Origin: Brevundimonas sp. EYE_349
GTDB lineage: Bacteria > Pseudomonadota > Alphaproteobacteria > Caulobacterales > Caulobacteraceae
Direction: 5' to 3'
DNA length: 64,000 bases
Assembly: GCF_023147505.1 (NCBI RefSeq)
Contig: NZ_JAHXPB010000008.1
Span: 95,474 to 159,473, forward strand
Shown here: positions 41,926 through 51,129 of the stretch, in pieces
How positions within the stretch are numbered: the first letter of the stretch is position 1
How the letters are laid out: every line of letters begins with the position of its first letter
Made by a program: the position numbers and the translations under genes
The notes under the pieces: generated by a model
Databases searched by the model: none
What the model saw: the letters and a program-made list of their open reading frames with translations, nothing else
Told to the model about the DNA's origin: nothing

Positions 41926-43362
41926 CTAACGCTTACTCGCCGAAGTCCGCTGGGACGCGTCCACGATCTCGATAAGAGAAGCTGGTTCGTTTGCTATCAC
42001 CGCCGCGTTGCGGAGGTCGGTGATCGCCTGGAGCTTCGCATCCCAATTGTCGCCAAACTCGATCACCAAAAAATATGCGGCATCGGTATTGGAGGCAGCT
42101 TTGTACACTTCAAGTTGCTTCTCGTACCCATGCTTAACCGCACCCATGGACCGTTTGACTTCGACTAGAACGCGGTTGGCGTAGCCAGATGAAAACTTGA
42201 AATCGACAGGCCCACCGCCGGGGTTCATTTCCGGGCTGATGTCCACGTTGTTGGCTTGGCAATATGCGTCGGATACGGCGAAAAAGAGGAGCTGAGCTGC
42301 GCGCTCTTTGCGCGGCCGACCGTTGCTCCAAAGCAACTCCCAACTATTGTTCTCCTCCACCAAGCGGCGAAAATGGACGATGATCTCGCCGACAATCCGG
42401 ACAATCTCTTCTTTGGATTTTGTGCGGGGCGGCGCGATTCCCCCCCGGAAGGCATCGAGGTTTCCGCTGAGGACCTTTCTGAAAGCGTAAAAGCCGAGAA
42501 TATCTTCATTAGGATCGTAGTTGGTGCTGCCACTCAGAACGGCTTCGAGCAGGGCGCGGAAATTCTCTAATGACAACATCGCTGCGCGCTTGATAGCGTG
42601 CTTCTTGTCGGAGACAGTGGCCTTGCTGATGTCACCGACAAAGCTGTTGAAGGCGTCGCGGATAAGCTGGTTTTGGAATGCCACCTCCGAAACGTCACTC
42701 CAATCTGTGGCAAGCGGTAAATCACGCAGTACATCGCTCGGGACAAGCAGTACTGGCGTGTTGGGCCGGTACGGATTGCTTGGCAGCGGCATTCCGAAGA
42801 ACTGCGGGAAGTTTTTGACGGTAATGCCGTGGGCGACGGCGAATTCACTCGTGAGCTTAGCGAGCCCCTTGGAAATCGCAGTCGTCGTGAGATCGCTGAT
42901 GGTATCCGGTCCCACGCCATCTTCGAACATCCCCATGAGAGAGATGATCTCCGGGTCATTCTCCCCGAGCCTGACGATTTCCTTGGTGGTCTTGAGGATT
43001 GTCGTCCGCAGCGCCTCGGGCCGAGAGCTGCCGCGAATCGAGCCGCCACCAAAGCCGAGGCAGGTTTCGGGGCGCTCGGAAAGATCGAGTTGGCGCTCCG
43101 CCGCTTTCCACGCGGGATCACCCGGATTTTGCGAGGCATCAAGGAGACGAACCACGTTGGCGAACCGCGCGCGGAGTTGATCGTAACATTCGCCGCTGGC
43201 GACTTCGTTCGAACTGGTTCTCAACAGAAGCGGGTCGACGAAAAGCGGCGTGTCGCAATTGAGGATCGGGTCGAATAGGCCCGCCATGTCGAGTTCGGCT
43301 GGATCAATATCGAAATGCGCCGAGAACAGCTTCGGTGATTGTAGCTTCCGGCTCATGCTCAT
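41926..43362 (-). CDS. unknown protein with C-terminal PD-(D/E)XK-like nuclease motif
   Basis: A 478-residue protein I do not recognise as a named family. Its C-terminal quarter has PVDFKFSSGYANRVLVEVK and then KQLEVYKAA, which fits the D-x(n)-ExK-Q pattern of PD-(D/E)XK nucleases. The first 350 residues are mixed alpha/beta without known motif (FDPILNCDTPLFVDPLLL near the start). Base composition is visibly less GC-rich than its neighbours, and short motifs around TTCTCCCNNNGGGAGAAG flank both sides of the gene, so it looks acquired. ATG at 43362 or 43356 are both possible; neither has a strong ribosome binding site. A stand-alone antiphage nuclease is a plausible but unproven role. Confidence 0.65.
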   Translation of the reverse strand: MSMSRKLQSPKLFSAHFDIDPAELDMAGLFDPILNCDTPLFVDPLLLRTSSNEVASGECYDQLRARFANVVRLLDASQNPGDPAWKAAERQLDLSERPETCLGFGGGSIRGSSRPEALRTTILKTTKEIVRLGENDPEIISLMGMFEDGVGPDTISDLTTTAISKGLAKLTSEFAVAHGITVKNFPQFFGMPLPSNPYRPNTPVLLVPSDVLRDLPLATDWSDVSEVAFQNQLIRDAFNSFVGDISKATVSDKKHAIKRAAMLSLENFRALLEAVLSGSTNYDPNEDILGFYAFRKVLSGNLDAFRGGIAPPRTKSKEEIVRIVGEIIVHFRRLVEENNSWELLWSNGRPRKERAAQLLFFAVSDAYCQANNVDISPEMNPGGGPVDFKFSSGYANRVLVEVKRSMGAVKHGYEKQLEVYKAASNTDAAYFLVIEFGDNWDAKLQAITDLRNAAVIANEPASLIEIVDASQRTSASKR

Positions 43363-43714
43363 TCTGGTAGGTTGATCACTGATACTCGAGCTTAGGCATT
43401 GACTAGCTTGCAATCCACCCTTGGCTCACGTCAACGGCGACGCTTTCCGATCTGGCGGGCCACGTCCGCTTTCGGCCCCAAGCCTAAGAGCAAATCGCCA
43501 CCTTGAAGAAATCCAGAATAGCCGCTCATGGGCCGAGGCACCGCGAGCGGAACCCGGCCTAAAAGATGGCGGGGTTATCCTCATCCGTCCACGTGATACC
43601 CGCGCAGTTGGCGCGATGGTTCCCTCCTGGGCGGCTCCACTTGTCTCGAAATTCGCTAGCTGAAATAGTGACCTAGAAATCCACCTTCTCCCGCAAGGGG
43701 AGAAGGATCGGGCT
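43363..43714. other. 352-bp region without a recognisable gene
   Basis: Lies between the PD-(D/E)XK-like gene and the next minus-strand gene. It contains the left-over boundary motif CCTTCTCCCGCAAGGGGAGA near 43686. No convincing ORF, RNA gene or terminator was seen; it may hold the promoter of the 41926-43362 gene. Confidence 0.35.
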
Positions 43715-44485
43715 TCACAGCTCATCCAGCGTCTTGTCCCATTCCTCCATCGAGATGACCCCGCGCGGGCGGCCGACGTAGAGGTCGAGGCCCTGGGAGA
43801 TGCGGCGGTCGCGTTCGCGCTCGATGACGGGGTCGAGGCCGGCTTCGCGCAACTGGGCCTCAAGCGCGGCGATGCGGCGTTCCAGCTGGACGCGGCGGGC
43901 CAGTTGGGCGTGGCCCCATTCATTGTTGACGCGCTCCAGCTTCTGCTTTTCCCGCCAGTAGTGGCCGCGCAGTTCCCAGTCGCTCTTGTCGCTGGTGTTC
44001 ATGGCGAAGCGACGCTCGGCCTCGTCCGGGTTGGTCAGGATGTCGAAGACCAGTTGCAGGGGCGCGGTCTTGAGCGTCAGGCGGGCGGCGCGTCCGCGCC
44101 CGTCGCCGTCGGCCAGCTTGCGATAGGTCTCGGCTAAAGCCGCCAAGGCGCGGGCCTGGGGGAAGTCCTGGGCGTGCAGGGCGCGGCCGGACGCCTGGGC
44201 GGCGGCGCGGGCCAGGTCGGCGGGGTCGTGGACATCGCCGTCCGACGCCGACAGGGCCTCCATCGCCGGGAGCGGCAGGGCGTCCGCAGACCCCTCGTCC
44301 AGAAGCGGCGCCGCCGCATTGCGGGGGTTTCGGGACCAGCCCTCGCGCGTGGCGCGGGCGCGAAGGGCGGCCTCGGTCACGCCGTGACGATCGGCGACAG
44401 TCCGGGCGTCATCACCCGACAGATAATCCTGGCGGATGCGGTTCCAGACCTGGGGCGGTTGAATCTTGTAGGTGCGTTTTGTCAT
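43715..44485 (-). CDS. hypothetical protein with N-terminal HTH and coiled coil
   Basis: A 256-residue protein. The N-terminus looks like a helix-turn-helix of terminase-small-subunit or transposase type (VWNRIRQDYLSGDDART then VADRHGVTEAALRARATREGW). The C-terminal half is charged helix, likely coiled coil (LARRVQLERRIAALEAQLRE). Only the HTH resembles the divergent neighbour at 44658-45227. No known function; conserved Caulobacterales genes of this kind exist to my memory. Confidence 0.7.
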   Translation of the reverse strand: MTKRTYKIQPPQVWNRIRQDYLSGDDARTVADRHGVTEAALRARATREGWSRNPRNAAAPLLDEGSADALPLPAMEALSASDGDVHDPADLARAAAQASGRALHAQDFPQARALAALAETYRKLADGDGRGRAARLTLKTAPLQLVFDILTNPDEAERRFAMNTSDKSDWELRGHYWREKQKLERVNNEWGHAQLARRVQLERRIAALEAQLREAGLDPVIERERDRRISQGLDLYVGRPRGVISMEEWDKTLDEL

Positions 44486-44657
44486 GCCGACAGTATGGGC
44501 GCAGTCCTACCTCAGGCCGGATGATTGCCGAATTTCGAGGCTAAATGCCTGATTTTCCATATGTGGAGATGTCAGGTTAGACGCGCCAGCCATCCTAAAT
44601 CACCGCCGGCGCCGCCTACGTCCGACTTTGGCGCAACGGCGTGCGACGACGGCGGGC

Positions 44658-45227
44658 ATGAGCCAGGGCATTCATCGCAAGATCCGCTCCGACGCCGTCT
44701 GGGCCGAGGCGCGCAAGGCGTGGGAGGCCGGCGAAACCGCCCGGTCGGTGGCGCAACGCTATGACGTCGGGGTGCCGGCCCTGTGGAAGCGGCGCGAGGC
44801 CGAGGGCTGGACGCGGCCCGACCCGGCCGCCTCGGCCGCCCCGGTGGAGCCGGCGGAAGGCTGGTGTCGCCACATCCAGGCGCGGCGCGACGACTTTCAC
44901 GCGCGGCTGGAGGAGGCGCGGGTGCTGGCCGAATGCCTGGTGAAGGCGATGCAGGACGAGCGGCTGAGCGCGGCGCCGGACTGGCATATTCCGTGGCTGT
45001 ATCACTGGCGCGCCAAACACCTGGGGCCGGAGGCGGAGGCGCGGGACCGGGCGCGGGCGATCGAGATGAACCAGCCGTGGGCCGAACGGTTCTGGGACGC
45101 GGACGGGACGCTGAAACCCCTGCCCTGGCTGGATCGGGAGATGGCGCGGCTGGACCCCGAGGCTTGGCGCGAGGCGCTGGGCCTGCCCGACGGCCTGCCA
45201 GAGGCGGCGCGGCGATGGCTGGCCTGA
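44658..45227 (+). CDS. hypothetical protein with N-terminal HTH
   Basis: A 189-residue protein with a start at ATG 44658 chosen because it gives the compact N-terminus MSQGIHRKIRSDAVW. The segment VWAEARKAWEAGETARSVAQ and RYDVGVPALWKRREAEGW matches, position by position, the HTH of the divergent gene at 43715-44485. The C-terminal part is Trp/Arg/Glu-rich (HIPWLYHWRAKHLG). Function unknown; DNA binding is inferred from the HTH only. Confidence 0.65.
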   Translation: MSQGIHRKIRSDAVWAEARKAWEAGETARSVAQRYDVGVPALWKRREAEGWTRPDPAASAAPVEPAEGWCRHIQARRDDFHARLEEARVLAECLVKAMQDERLSAAPDWHIPWLYHWRAKHLGPEAEARDRARAIEMNQPWAERFWDADGTLKPLPWLDREMARLDPEAWREALGLPDGLPEAARRWLA

Positions 45228-45244
45228 ACGGGGCGGCGGGTTGA

Positions 45245-45259
45245 CTTATCGGCGATAAG
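45245..45259. promoter_or_regulatory. 15-bp palindrome beside a TTGACT element
   Basis: Perfect palindrome CTTATCGGCGATAAG, starting within a TTGACT hexamer at 45241-45246 that resembles a -35 box. It is upstream of the RNA helicase gene and may be an operator; no -10 hexamer of good quality follows. Confidence 0.35.
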
Positions 45260-45461
45260 CGCCCATTTGCGCCGCATCGCACACTCGCGATCTCCGGCGT
45301 CTCCAGCGCGTGTGGGTCCGTTTCGGACCTGACTGTAGCAGCCGCCGGTTCCTCAAGTTCATTCGCTGCCCGGACACGCGGGGCGGCGCCCGATCCACCC
45401 CGCAGGCCTCATGTCGAGGCTCCGTCGGGACTGGCGGTGCGCGGCCCGACGGCGTCATGCC

Positions 45462-47009
45462 ATGGCTGAAAGCGCCCTGCCGCACGCGAAAGACATTGCT
45501 GTGAGCATCACCTTCGAATCCATGGGCCTGAACAAGGCCCTTCTCCAGGCTCTGGCCTCGACCGGCTATACCAAGCCCACGCCGATCCAGGAGAAATCCA
45601 TCCCCGACGTCATGGCCGGCAAGGACCTGCTGGGCATCGCCCAGACCGGCACCGGCAAGACCGCCGCCTTCGCCCTGCCGATCCTGCACCGCCTGGCCGA
45701 GAACCGCACCCCGCCCGCGCCGCGCACCACGCGCGCCCTGATCCTGAGCCCCACGCGCGAACTGGCGACCCAGATCGCCGACAGCTTCAAGGCCTACGGC
45801 GCCCACCTGGGCTTCCGGGTCGCGGTGATCTTCGGCGGCGTGAAATACGGCGCCCAGGAACGCGCCCTGCAACAGGGTCTGGACATCCTGGTCGCGGCGC
45901 CCGGCCGCCTGCTGGACCATATCCAGCAGAAGAACCTAGACCTGTCCTCGACCGAAATCTTCGTGCTGGACGAGGCCGACCAGATGCTGGACCTGGGCTT
46001 CATCAAGCCGATCCGCCAGATCGTCAGCCGCATTCCGGCCAAGCGCCAGAACCTGTTCTTCTCGGCCACCATGCCGTCGGAGATCGGCAAGCTGGCGGGC
46101 GAACTGCTGAAAGACCCGGTCAAGGTCCAGGTCACGCCGCAGTCGACCACCGTCCAGCGCATCAGCCAGTCGGTCGTCTATATCGAACAGGGCAAGAAGC
46201 GCGCCCTGCTGACCGAGATGTTCAGCGACCCGGAATACAAGCGCTGCCTGGTCTTCACCAAGACCAAGCACGGCGCCGACAAGGTCGCCGCCTATCTGGA
46301 GACCGGCGGCGTCGAGGCCGGGGCCATCCACGGCAACAAGTCCCAGCCGCAGCGCGAGCGCACGCTGGAAGCCTTCAAGAAGGGCAAGCTGCGCGTTCTG
46401 GTCGCCACCGACATCGCCGCGCGCGGCATCGACGTGGACGGCGTCTCGCACGTCGTGAACTTCGAACTGCCGCACGTGCCGGAATCCTATGTCCACCGCA
46501 TCGGCCGCACGGCGCGGGCAGGCAAGGACGGCACCGCCGTCAGCTTCGTGGCCGGCGACGAGATGAAGCTTCTGCGCGACATCGAAAAGGTCACGCGCCA
46601 GAAGATCCCGGCCGCCGACCGCCGCAACGACAAGCAGCTGGCGGCTCTGGACGCCTCCATCATGTCCGCCGGCGTGGCCAAGAAGGCGACCCTGCCCGAG
46701 CGTGAAGGCGGCGAGCGCAACGAAGGCGGCCGTGGCGGTCGCGGACGCCGCAATCCGCACCGCGACGGCGTGCGCCCGGAAGGCGGCGGCCAACCCCACC
46801 GCAAGCGTCGTGGCGATCGCGGCGGCGAGGCTGCGGCTGCGCGTCCCGAGAAGACCTACAATCCGATGGCGGGTGAAAAGACCACGCCGCGCGAACCCCG
46901 CCCGGCCGATACGCGCAAGAGCGAGCCGCGTCCCGAGGGTGAAATGAAGCGTCGTCCCCGTCGCCGCCCGTCGAACGGCGGCAAGGGCTATGGGGCCGCC
47001 AAGGGCTGA
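45462..47009 (+). CDS. DEAD-box ATP-dependent RNA helicase (RhlE-type)
   Basis: RNA helicase of about 515 residues. The order of motifs is complete: Q motif TGYTKPTPIQ, AQTGTGKT, PTRELA, DEAD, SAT, TDIAARGID and HRIGRTAR. The tail after about residue 400 is Arg/Gly/Glu-rich (GGRGGRGRRNPHRDG), the type that tethers helicases to RNA or to the RNA degradosome. The opening FESMGLNKALLQAL parallels E. coli RhlE. The start is uncertain: ATG 45462 or GTG 45501, the latter giving an RhlE-like N-terminus, and neither has a clear ribosome binding site. Confidence 0.93.
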   Translation: MAESALPHAKDIAVSITFESMGLNKALLQALASTGYTKPTPIQEKSIPDVMAGKDLLGIAQTGTGKTAAFALPILHRLAENRTPPAPRTTRALILSPTRELATQIADSFKAYGAHLGFRVAVIFGGVKYGAQERALQQGLDILVAAPGRLLDHIQQKNLDLSSTEIFVLDEADQMLDLGFIKPIRQIVSRIPAKRQNLFFSATMPSEIGKLAGELLKDPVKVQVTPQSTTVQRISQSVVYIEQGKKRALLTEMFSDPEYKRCLVFTKTKHGADKVAAYLETGGVEAGAIHGNKSQPQRERTLEAFKKGKLRVLVATDIAARGIDVDGVSHVVNFELPHVPESYVHRIGRTARAGKDGTAVSFVAGDEMKLLRDIEKVTRQKIPAADRRNDKQLAALDASIMSAGVAKKATLPEREGGERNEGGRGGRGRRNPHRDGVRPEGGGQPHRKRRGDRGGEAAAARPEKTYNPMAGEKTTPREPRPADTRKSEPRPEGEMKRRPRRRPSNGGKGYGAAKG

Positions 47010-47021
47010 CGTCCAGCCTGC

Positions 47022-47049
47022 GTCATCCTCGGTTCGAGCCGAGGATGAC
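47022..47049. repeat. palindromic intergenic repeat
   Basis: Perfect 11-bp arms GTCATCCTCGG and CCGAGGATGAC around TTCGAG. It is not followed by a T run, so it is read as a dispersed repeat rather than a terminator. The sequence is related to the tail of the element at 15124-15206. Confidence 0.65.
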
Positions 47050-47064
47050 AGGTCGGCGATCGGC

Positions 47065-47100
47065 AAAAAAAACGGCGGCTCCTTCGCAGGAGCCGCCGTT
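47065..47100 (-). terminator. terminator of the FadL-like gene
   Basis: A 13-bp perfect stem, AACGGCGGCTCCT with AGGAGCCGCCGTT, TCGC loop, and eight A residues on its left, which become a T run for the minus strand. It may also limit read-through from the helicase. Confidence 0.88.
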
Positions 47101-47123
47101 CTCATGTCAGGCGTATGCGGACC

Positions 47124-48476
47124 TTAGAAGTTCCAGGTCGCGCCCAGCGAGAAGCCGACGCCGTTGCCCTTGGCCTCGCCCCGCAGGTTCGAGACGACCA
47201 GACCGTTGCCATAGACGTCGCGCGTGTCGTTGATCGCGGCGGTGTCGATGTCGATGTAGGTCACGGCGCCGTCGAAGGTCATCGAACCCATCGTCTTGGA
47301 CAGACCGGCGGCGTAGAGCCAGCGGTCGCCGTCCGGGATGCGGGCGGTGCGGTGATCGTCCGGGGTCGGGGTCGGGTCGTAGCCCACGCCCGCGCGGAAG
47401 GTCATGGTCGGGTCGATCTTGTAGTCGAAACCGACCGCGCCGGTGGTGACGTCGTCATAGTCCTGAACGATGGTCGATGCGCCGGTGGCGCCATAGTTGA
47501 CGCGGATGGCGTCGAACTTGCTCCAGCCGATCTGGTTGACCTGGGCGTTCAGGGTCAGGCGGTCGTTCACGGCGTAGCGGGCCGAGAGGGTGGCGTACCA
47601 CGGCGTGGTGAACTTGGCCGTGCCGTCCGCCGAGACGTTGGCGCCGGCCAGGACGCCGGTCAGGCCCGAGATGTTCACCGTGCCGTCAAGCTCGTGCTTG
47701 ATTTCCGAACGATAGGACAGGCCCAGGTCCAGCTTGCCGAAATGCATTTGGGCGCCGGCGTTCCAGCCGTAGTTCCAGCCGTCGCCTTCCAACTGATTGC
47801 GACCGTCGGTGGACGGCGAAATGACATAGGCGGGCGACAGGACGGCCGGGATCGGGGCGTTCGGCAGAGCCGAGGACAGGGTGGCCTTGGCGTATTGGGC
47901 GTCGAAGCCGGCGCCGATGTCCAGCCAGTCGGTGACCTTGGCGGCGGCGACCAGGCTGACATTTGCGGAACGCAGTTCCGAGGTCAGGGCGTCGTAGCGG
48001 GCGAAGTCGTCGGCCAGATATTTGGTGGTGAAGTTGTAGGGCGCCTGGACGGCCAGACCGACGTTGAAACGATCACCGATAGGGGTCGAGATGGCGAAGT
48101 TCGGCACGATGCCGCTTTCGACCACGTCATGGACGTGCGGATCGCCGTTGACCGGATAGGTGCGGCTGACCACGCCGACGCCGGCGACGGGCACATTGTA
48201 GGTCAGGGTCGAACCACGGTTGTCGACGCTGGAGTCCAGGATCAGGCCGTGCATGCCCGTATAGACTTCGCGCTGGGTGCCGGCGATGGCGGCGGGGTTC
48301 CACCACAGCGACTGGACGCCCTTGTCGGCGCCGACGCCGGCGTTGGCGCGGCCCTGGCCCCGCGTCGATTGTTCCTGAACATAGAACGAACCGGCCATGG
48401 CGGGCGCGGCGACGCCGGCCAGAAGCGCGGTGGTCAGGGCGATGCCGCCCGCGCGGGCGAGAGTCCTGGAGGTCAT
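47124..48476 (-). CDS. OmpP1/FadL-family outer-membrane transport protein
   Basis: A 450-residue outer-membrane beta-barrel for hydrophobic compounds. Signal peptide to about residue 29 (AAPAMAG), then the N-terminal plug with SFYVQEQSTRGQGRANAG and SLWWNPAAIAG, matching the NPA motif of FadL. The chain ends in TWNF with the terminal Phe needed for BAM assembly. Substrate could be long-chain fatty acids or aromatic hydrocarbons. Single gene with its own terminator. Confidence 0.92.
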   Translation of the reverse strand: MTSRTLARAGGIALTTALLAGVAAPAMAGSFYVQEQSTRGQGRANAGVGADKGVQSLWWNPAAIAGTQREVYTGMHGLILDSSVDNRGSTLTYNVPVAGVGVVSRTYPVNGDPHVHDVVESGIVPNFAISTPIGDRFNVGLAVQAPYNFTTKYLADDFARYDALTSELRSANVSLVAAAKVTDWLDIGAGFDAQYAKATLSSALPNAPIPAVLSPAYVISPSTDGRNQLEGDGWNYGWNAGAQMHFGKLDLGLSYRSEIKHELDGTVNISGLTGVLAGANVSADGTAKFTTPWYATLSARYAVNDRLTLNAQVNQIGWSKFDAIRVNYGATGASTIVQDYDDVTTGAVGFDYKIDPTMTFRAGVGYDPTPTPDDHRTARIPDGDRWLYAAGLSKTMGSMTFDGAVTYIDIDTAAINDTRDVYGNGLVVSNLRGEAKGNGVGFSLGATWNF

Positions 48477-48818
48477 GTACCATTCCTAAGTGCAGCCCCC
48501 GCCATCAAACGCGGCGGTGGGGTGTCGGGGGAGAGACGTTGCCGCAGCGCTTTCGACCAGAAAGCGTTGCACGCATGGCCGCTCTCTGCTCCGATCCGGG
48601 CGAAACTGTGTCATCAAAGCTGCACACGATCACACCCGCGCGAGGTTCCGTTGCGGCAAGAAGCCGTCGTGGAATCACCGACTTACGCAGGGTAAGGCGC
48701 GTGGAACTCTGTTCCGCCGGATTTCCTTGCCCAGCCCTGTCGCCCCAAGATCGCCTTGTGCATCCGTGATATAAGGGCCATCTGCGGCGCGCCCCGCCAT
48801 CAAGCCTGATCGAAGCCC
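48477..48818. other. 342-bp divergent intergenic region
   Basis: Upstream of both the FadL-like gene and map. It must hold both promoters. I see a TATAAG near 48770, but no well-spaced -35 box, and no RNA gene or convincing small ORF. Confidence 0.4.
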
Positions 48819-49637
48819 ATGTACGAAACGCCCGAACTGGAAACCGACGTCCTGGTCCGCTCCAGCGCCATCCGCATCCACAGCCCTGAAGATTTCGAGG
48901 GGATGCGCAAGGCCGGCCGGCTGGTCGCCGAGGCCCTGGACATGGTCTCAGCCCATGTGAAGCCGGGCGTCACGACCGGGGAGATCGACGATCTGGTGCG
49001 CGAGTTCACCCTGGACCACGGCGGCCTGCCCGCCTGCCTGGGATACAAGGGCTATGAGAAGACGGTCTGCACCTCGATCAACCACGTCGTTTGCCACGGC
49101 ATCCCCGGCGACAAGGTTCTGAAGGACGGCGACATCGTCAACATCGACCACACCGTCATCGTCGACGGCTGGCACGGCGATTCCAGCCGGATGTATGCGG
49201 TGGGCGAGATCAACGCCCGCGCCAAGCGCCTGATCGACGTCACCTATGAATCGCTGGAGCTGGGCCTGGCGCAGGTCAAGCCGGGCAATACGTTCGGCGA
49301 CATCGGCTTCGCCATCCAGAAGTTCGTCGAGGCCCAGCGCATGAGCGTGGTGCGAGACTTCTGCGGCCACGGCATCGGCCGGGTGTTCCACGACAGCCCC
49401 AACGTCCTGCACTACGGCCGCAAGGGCGACGGCGCCGTGCTGAAGGCCGGCATGTTCTTCACCGTCGAGCCGATGGTGAATCTGGGCAAGCCGCAGGTGA
49501 AGGTGCTGTCCGACGGTTGGACCGCCGTGACCCGCGACAAGTCCCTGTCGGCCCAGTGCGAACACACCATCGGCGTGACCGAAGACGGGCTGGAGATCTT
49601 CACGGCCTCGCCCAAGGGCCTGTTCCGGCCGAACTGA
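48819..49637 (+). CDS. map: type I methionine aminopeptidase
   Basis: Removes the initiator Met from nascent proteins. 272 residues. The five metal ligands can be located: Asp in NIDHTVIVDGWHGDSSRM (two Asp), His in CGHGIGRVFHDSPN, Glu in FFTVEPMVNLG and Glu in QCEHTIGVT. The catalytic His in NHVVCHGIPGD is present. A 20-residue N-terminal extension precedes the conserved IHSPEDFEGMRKAGRL. Confidence 0.97.
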   Translation: MYETPELETDVLVRSSAIRIHSPEDFEGMRKAGRLVAEALDMVSAHVKPGVTTGEIDDLVREFTLDHGGLPACLGYKGYEKTVCTSINHVVCHGIPGDKVLKDGDIVNIDHTVIVDGWHGDSSRMYAVGEINARAKRLIDVTYESLELGLAQVKPGNTFGDIGFAIQKFVEAQRMSVVRDFCGHGIGRVFHDSPNVLHYGRKGDGAVLKAGMFFTVEPMVNLGKPQVKVLSDGWTAVTRDKSLSAQCEHTIGVTEDGLEIFTASPKGLFRPN

Positions 49638-49675
49638 TAGCGAGCGAGCGGGGTTCGTTCGGCCGCTCTTGCCAA

Positions 49676-49807
49676 CCCGTCATTCCGGGGCTGAGCGAAG
49701 CGAAGAACCTGGAATCCAGGACTACAGTCACATCGTCGGATGCGTTCGACGCCAGATGCACGCCTCCTGGGTTCCGGGTTCGTCCTTCGGACGCCTCGGA
49801 ATGACGG
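49676..49807. repeat. intergenic repeat with terminal inverted repeats
   Basis: A 130-bp element bounded by CCCGTCATTCCGGGG on the left and CCTCGGAATGACGGG on the right, which are inverted copies with one mismatch in the arm. Internal short dyads (GAACCTGGAATCCAGG, CGTCCTTCGGACG) suggest a folded RNA or DNA cruciform. It occupies most of the map to lipoprotein gap (49638-49951), which otherwise shows nothing. Confidence 0.65.
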
Positions 49808-49951
49808 GGGTCTAGTGAGTGTCGCTTGTGCGGCGACGAAAGAGTTGGCGTTCTCTCGCTGCACCCAGCCACGTCGACCGATCGATCCAGCGAAGGTTGC
49901 GCACCGCAGAACAGCGACGCTAGGCTGCCGAAGCGCAATCTGGAGTCTGAC

Positions 49952-50443
49952 ATGAAGGGGGCCTATGTCGTCGTCGGCCTTTCGGCCGTGATGTCGGGGT
50001 GTGTGGCCGACCGGACGCCGCCGAAGCCCGCGATGACGGTTTCTGCGAACGTCTCGCCCGAAGTTCAGCGCTGCGTTCCGCTGCAGACCAAGGCGACCTT
50101 CAGTTGTTGGTGGTCGGGCCCGGACGCGCCGCTGACCCATTGCGTCAACTACTCCGATGACGCGCCCGCCTGTAATCTGAAAGTCCGTGGCGGCGCCTAT
50201 CTGAACCGCGGGGCGCCGGGCGGCGGCAATATGCTCGAACAGCAAAAGCCGAAGTGGCAGGTCGTCAGCATCTTCGCAGACGCCGAGGGTCGGGTGGGGC
50301 TGGCGGCCGAACGGATGGACGGCACGCGGTTCCTGAGCCACCACGACCAATCGCCACCGCCGAACGGACGCTCGTCTGAGCCGGTGTGGCCGAGGTGGCC
50401 GGCCGGACTGGAGTTCGGTCCAGAACAGACGGTGCAGCGATGA
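49952..50443 (+). CDS. small lipoprotein, hypothetical
   Basis: A 163-residue predicted lipoprotein. MKGAYVVVGLSAVMSGC gives a signal peptide with a lipobox MSGC, modified Cys about 17. A longer ORF start at 49826 would hide the signal peptide, and TGGAG stands eight bases before the ATG at 49952. The mature part has several Cys (RCVPL, SCWW, HCVNY, ACNLK) that could form disulfides. It overlaps radC by four bases (ATGA). Unknown function. Confidence 0.72.
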   Translation: MKGAYVVVGLSAVMSGCVADRTPPKPAMTVSANVSPEVQRCVPLQTKATFSCWWSGPDAPLTHCVNYSDDAPACNLKVRGGAYLNRGAPGGGNMLEQQKPKWQVVSIFADAEGRVGLAAERMDGTRFLSHHDQSPPPNGRSSEPVWPRWPAGLEFGPEQTVQR

Positions 50444-51090
50444 CGGACGAAGCCTTGCAGCCGTCGCAGCCAGACGCCGGCACGGCCAAGCCCAAGCCCC
50501 GCCACAGCGGCCATCGCGACCGGCTGCGCGAGCGGGCGGCCAAGGGGGGATTAGGCGCCCTGCCCGACTATGAGCTGTTGGAGCTGCTGCTGTTCCGAAG
50601 CGTGCCCTACAAGGACGTCAAACCGCTGGCCAAGGACCTGCTGGCGCGGTTCGGCGGGCTGGAGGGGATCGGGGCGGCCAGCCACGAGGCGGTGGAGGAT
50701 CAGGTCGCGCGGTCGATGGGCTATGTGCCCGGCAAGGCGACACGGGCGGTGGCGCTGGACCTGCAGCTGATCTTTGACGTGACGCGCAGGATCGCGCGCG
50801 AACCGGCGGCGAAACGTGCGGTCATCTCGTCATGGACGGCGCTTCTGGCCTATGTGCGGGTCGCCCTGCAGCATGAGCCCCGCGAGCAGTTCCGGGTGCT
50901 GTATCTGGACAAGAAGAACCAGTTGATCCTGGACGAGGTGCAGAACCGGGGCACGGTAGATCATGCGCCCGTCTATCCGCGCGAGGTGGTGCGCCGCGCG
51001 CTGGAGCTGTCGGCCAGCGCGCTGATCCTGGTGCATAACCATCCCACCACCCCCTTTTCGATCACGTTGGATCACGCTCAATACCACTGA
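50440..51090 (+). pseudogene. radC: radC truncated by the genomic island
   Basis: The first 204 or so residues are a normal RadC/DUF2466 protein: helix-hairpin-helix region (GLGALPDYELLELLLFRSV), then the JAMM domain opening VLYLDKKNQLILDEV and ILVHNHP. Family members continue with S-G-D-P-T-P-S and a ligand Asp. Here HNHP is followed by an unrelated tail TTPFSITLDHAQYH and a stop. The Ser and Asp of the metal site are absent, so the JAMM domain is broken. The interruption is followed at once by an integrase. Confidence 0.88.
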
Positions 51091-51129
51091 AACATCAACG
51101 AATTGGCCGTTATTTCGTAATTGCGTACA

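Noticed and set aside
43426..43923. Minus-strand ORF overlapping the end of the 43715 gene
   Set aside because: Different frame of the same DNA; translation is Ser/Arg/Pro-rich and without motif.
47022..47049. Terminator for the RNA helicase
   Set aside because: Good stem but no following T run; it fits the dispersed intergenic repeat instead.
49826..49951. N-terminal extension of the lipoprotein gene
   Set aside because: It would bury the lipobox signal peptide, and it runs through the repeat-flanking DNA.
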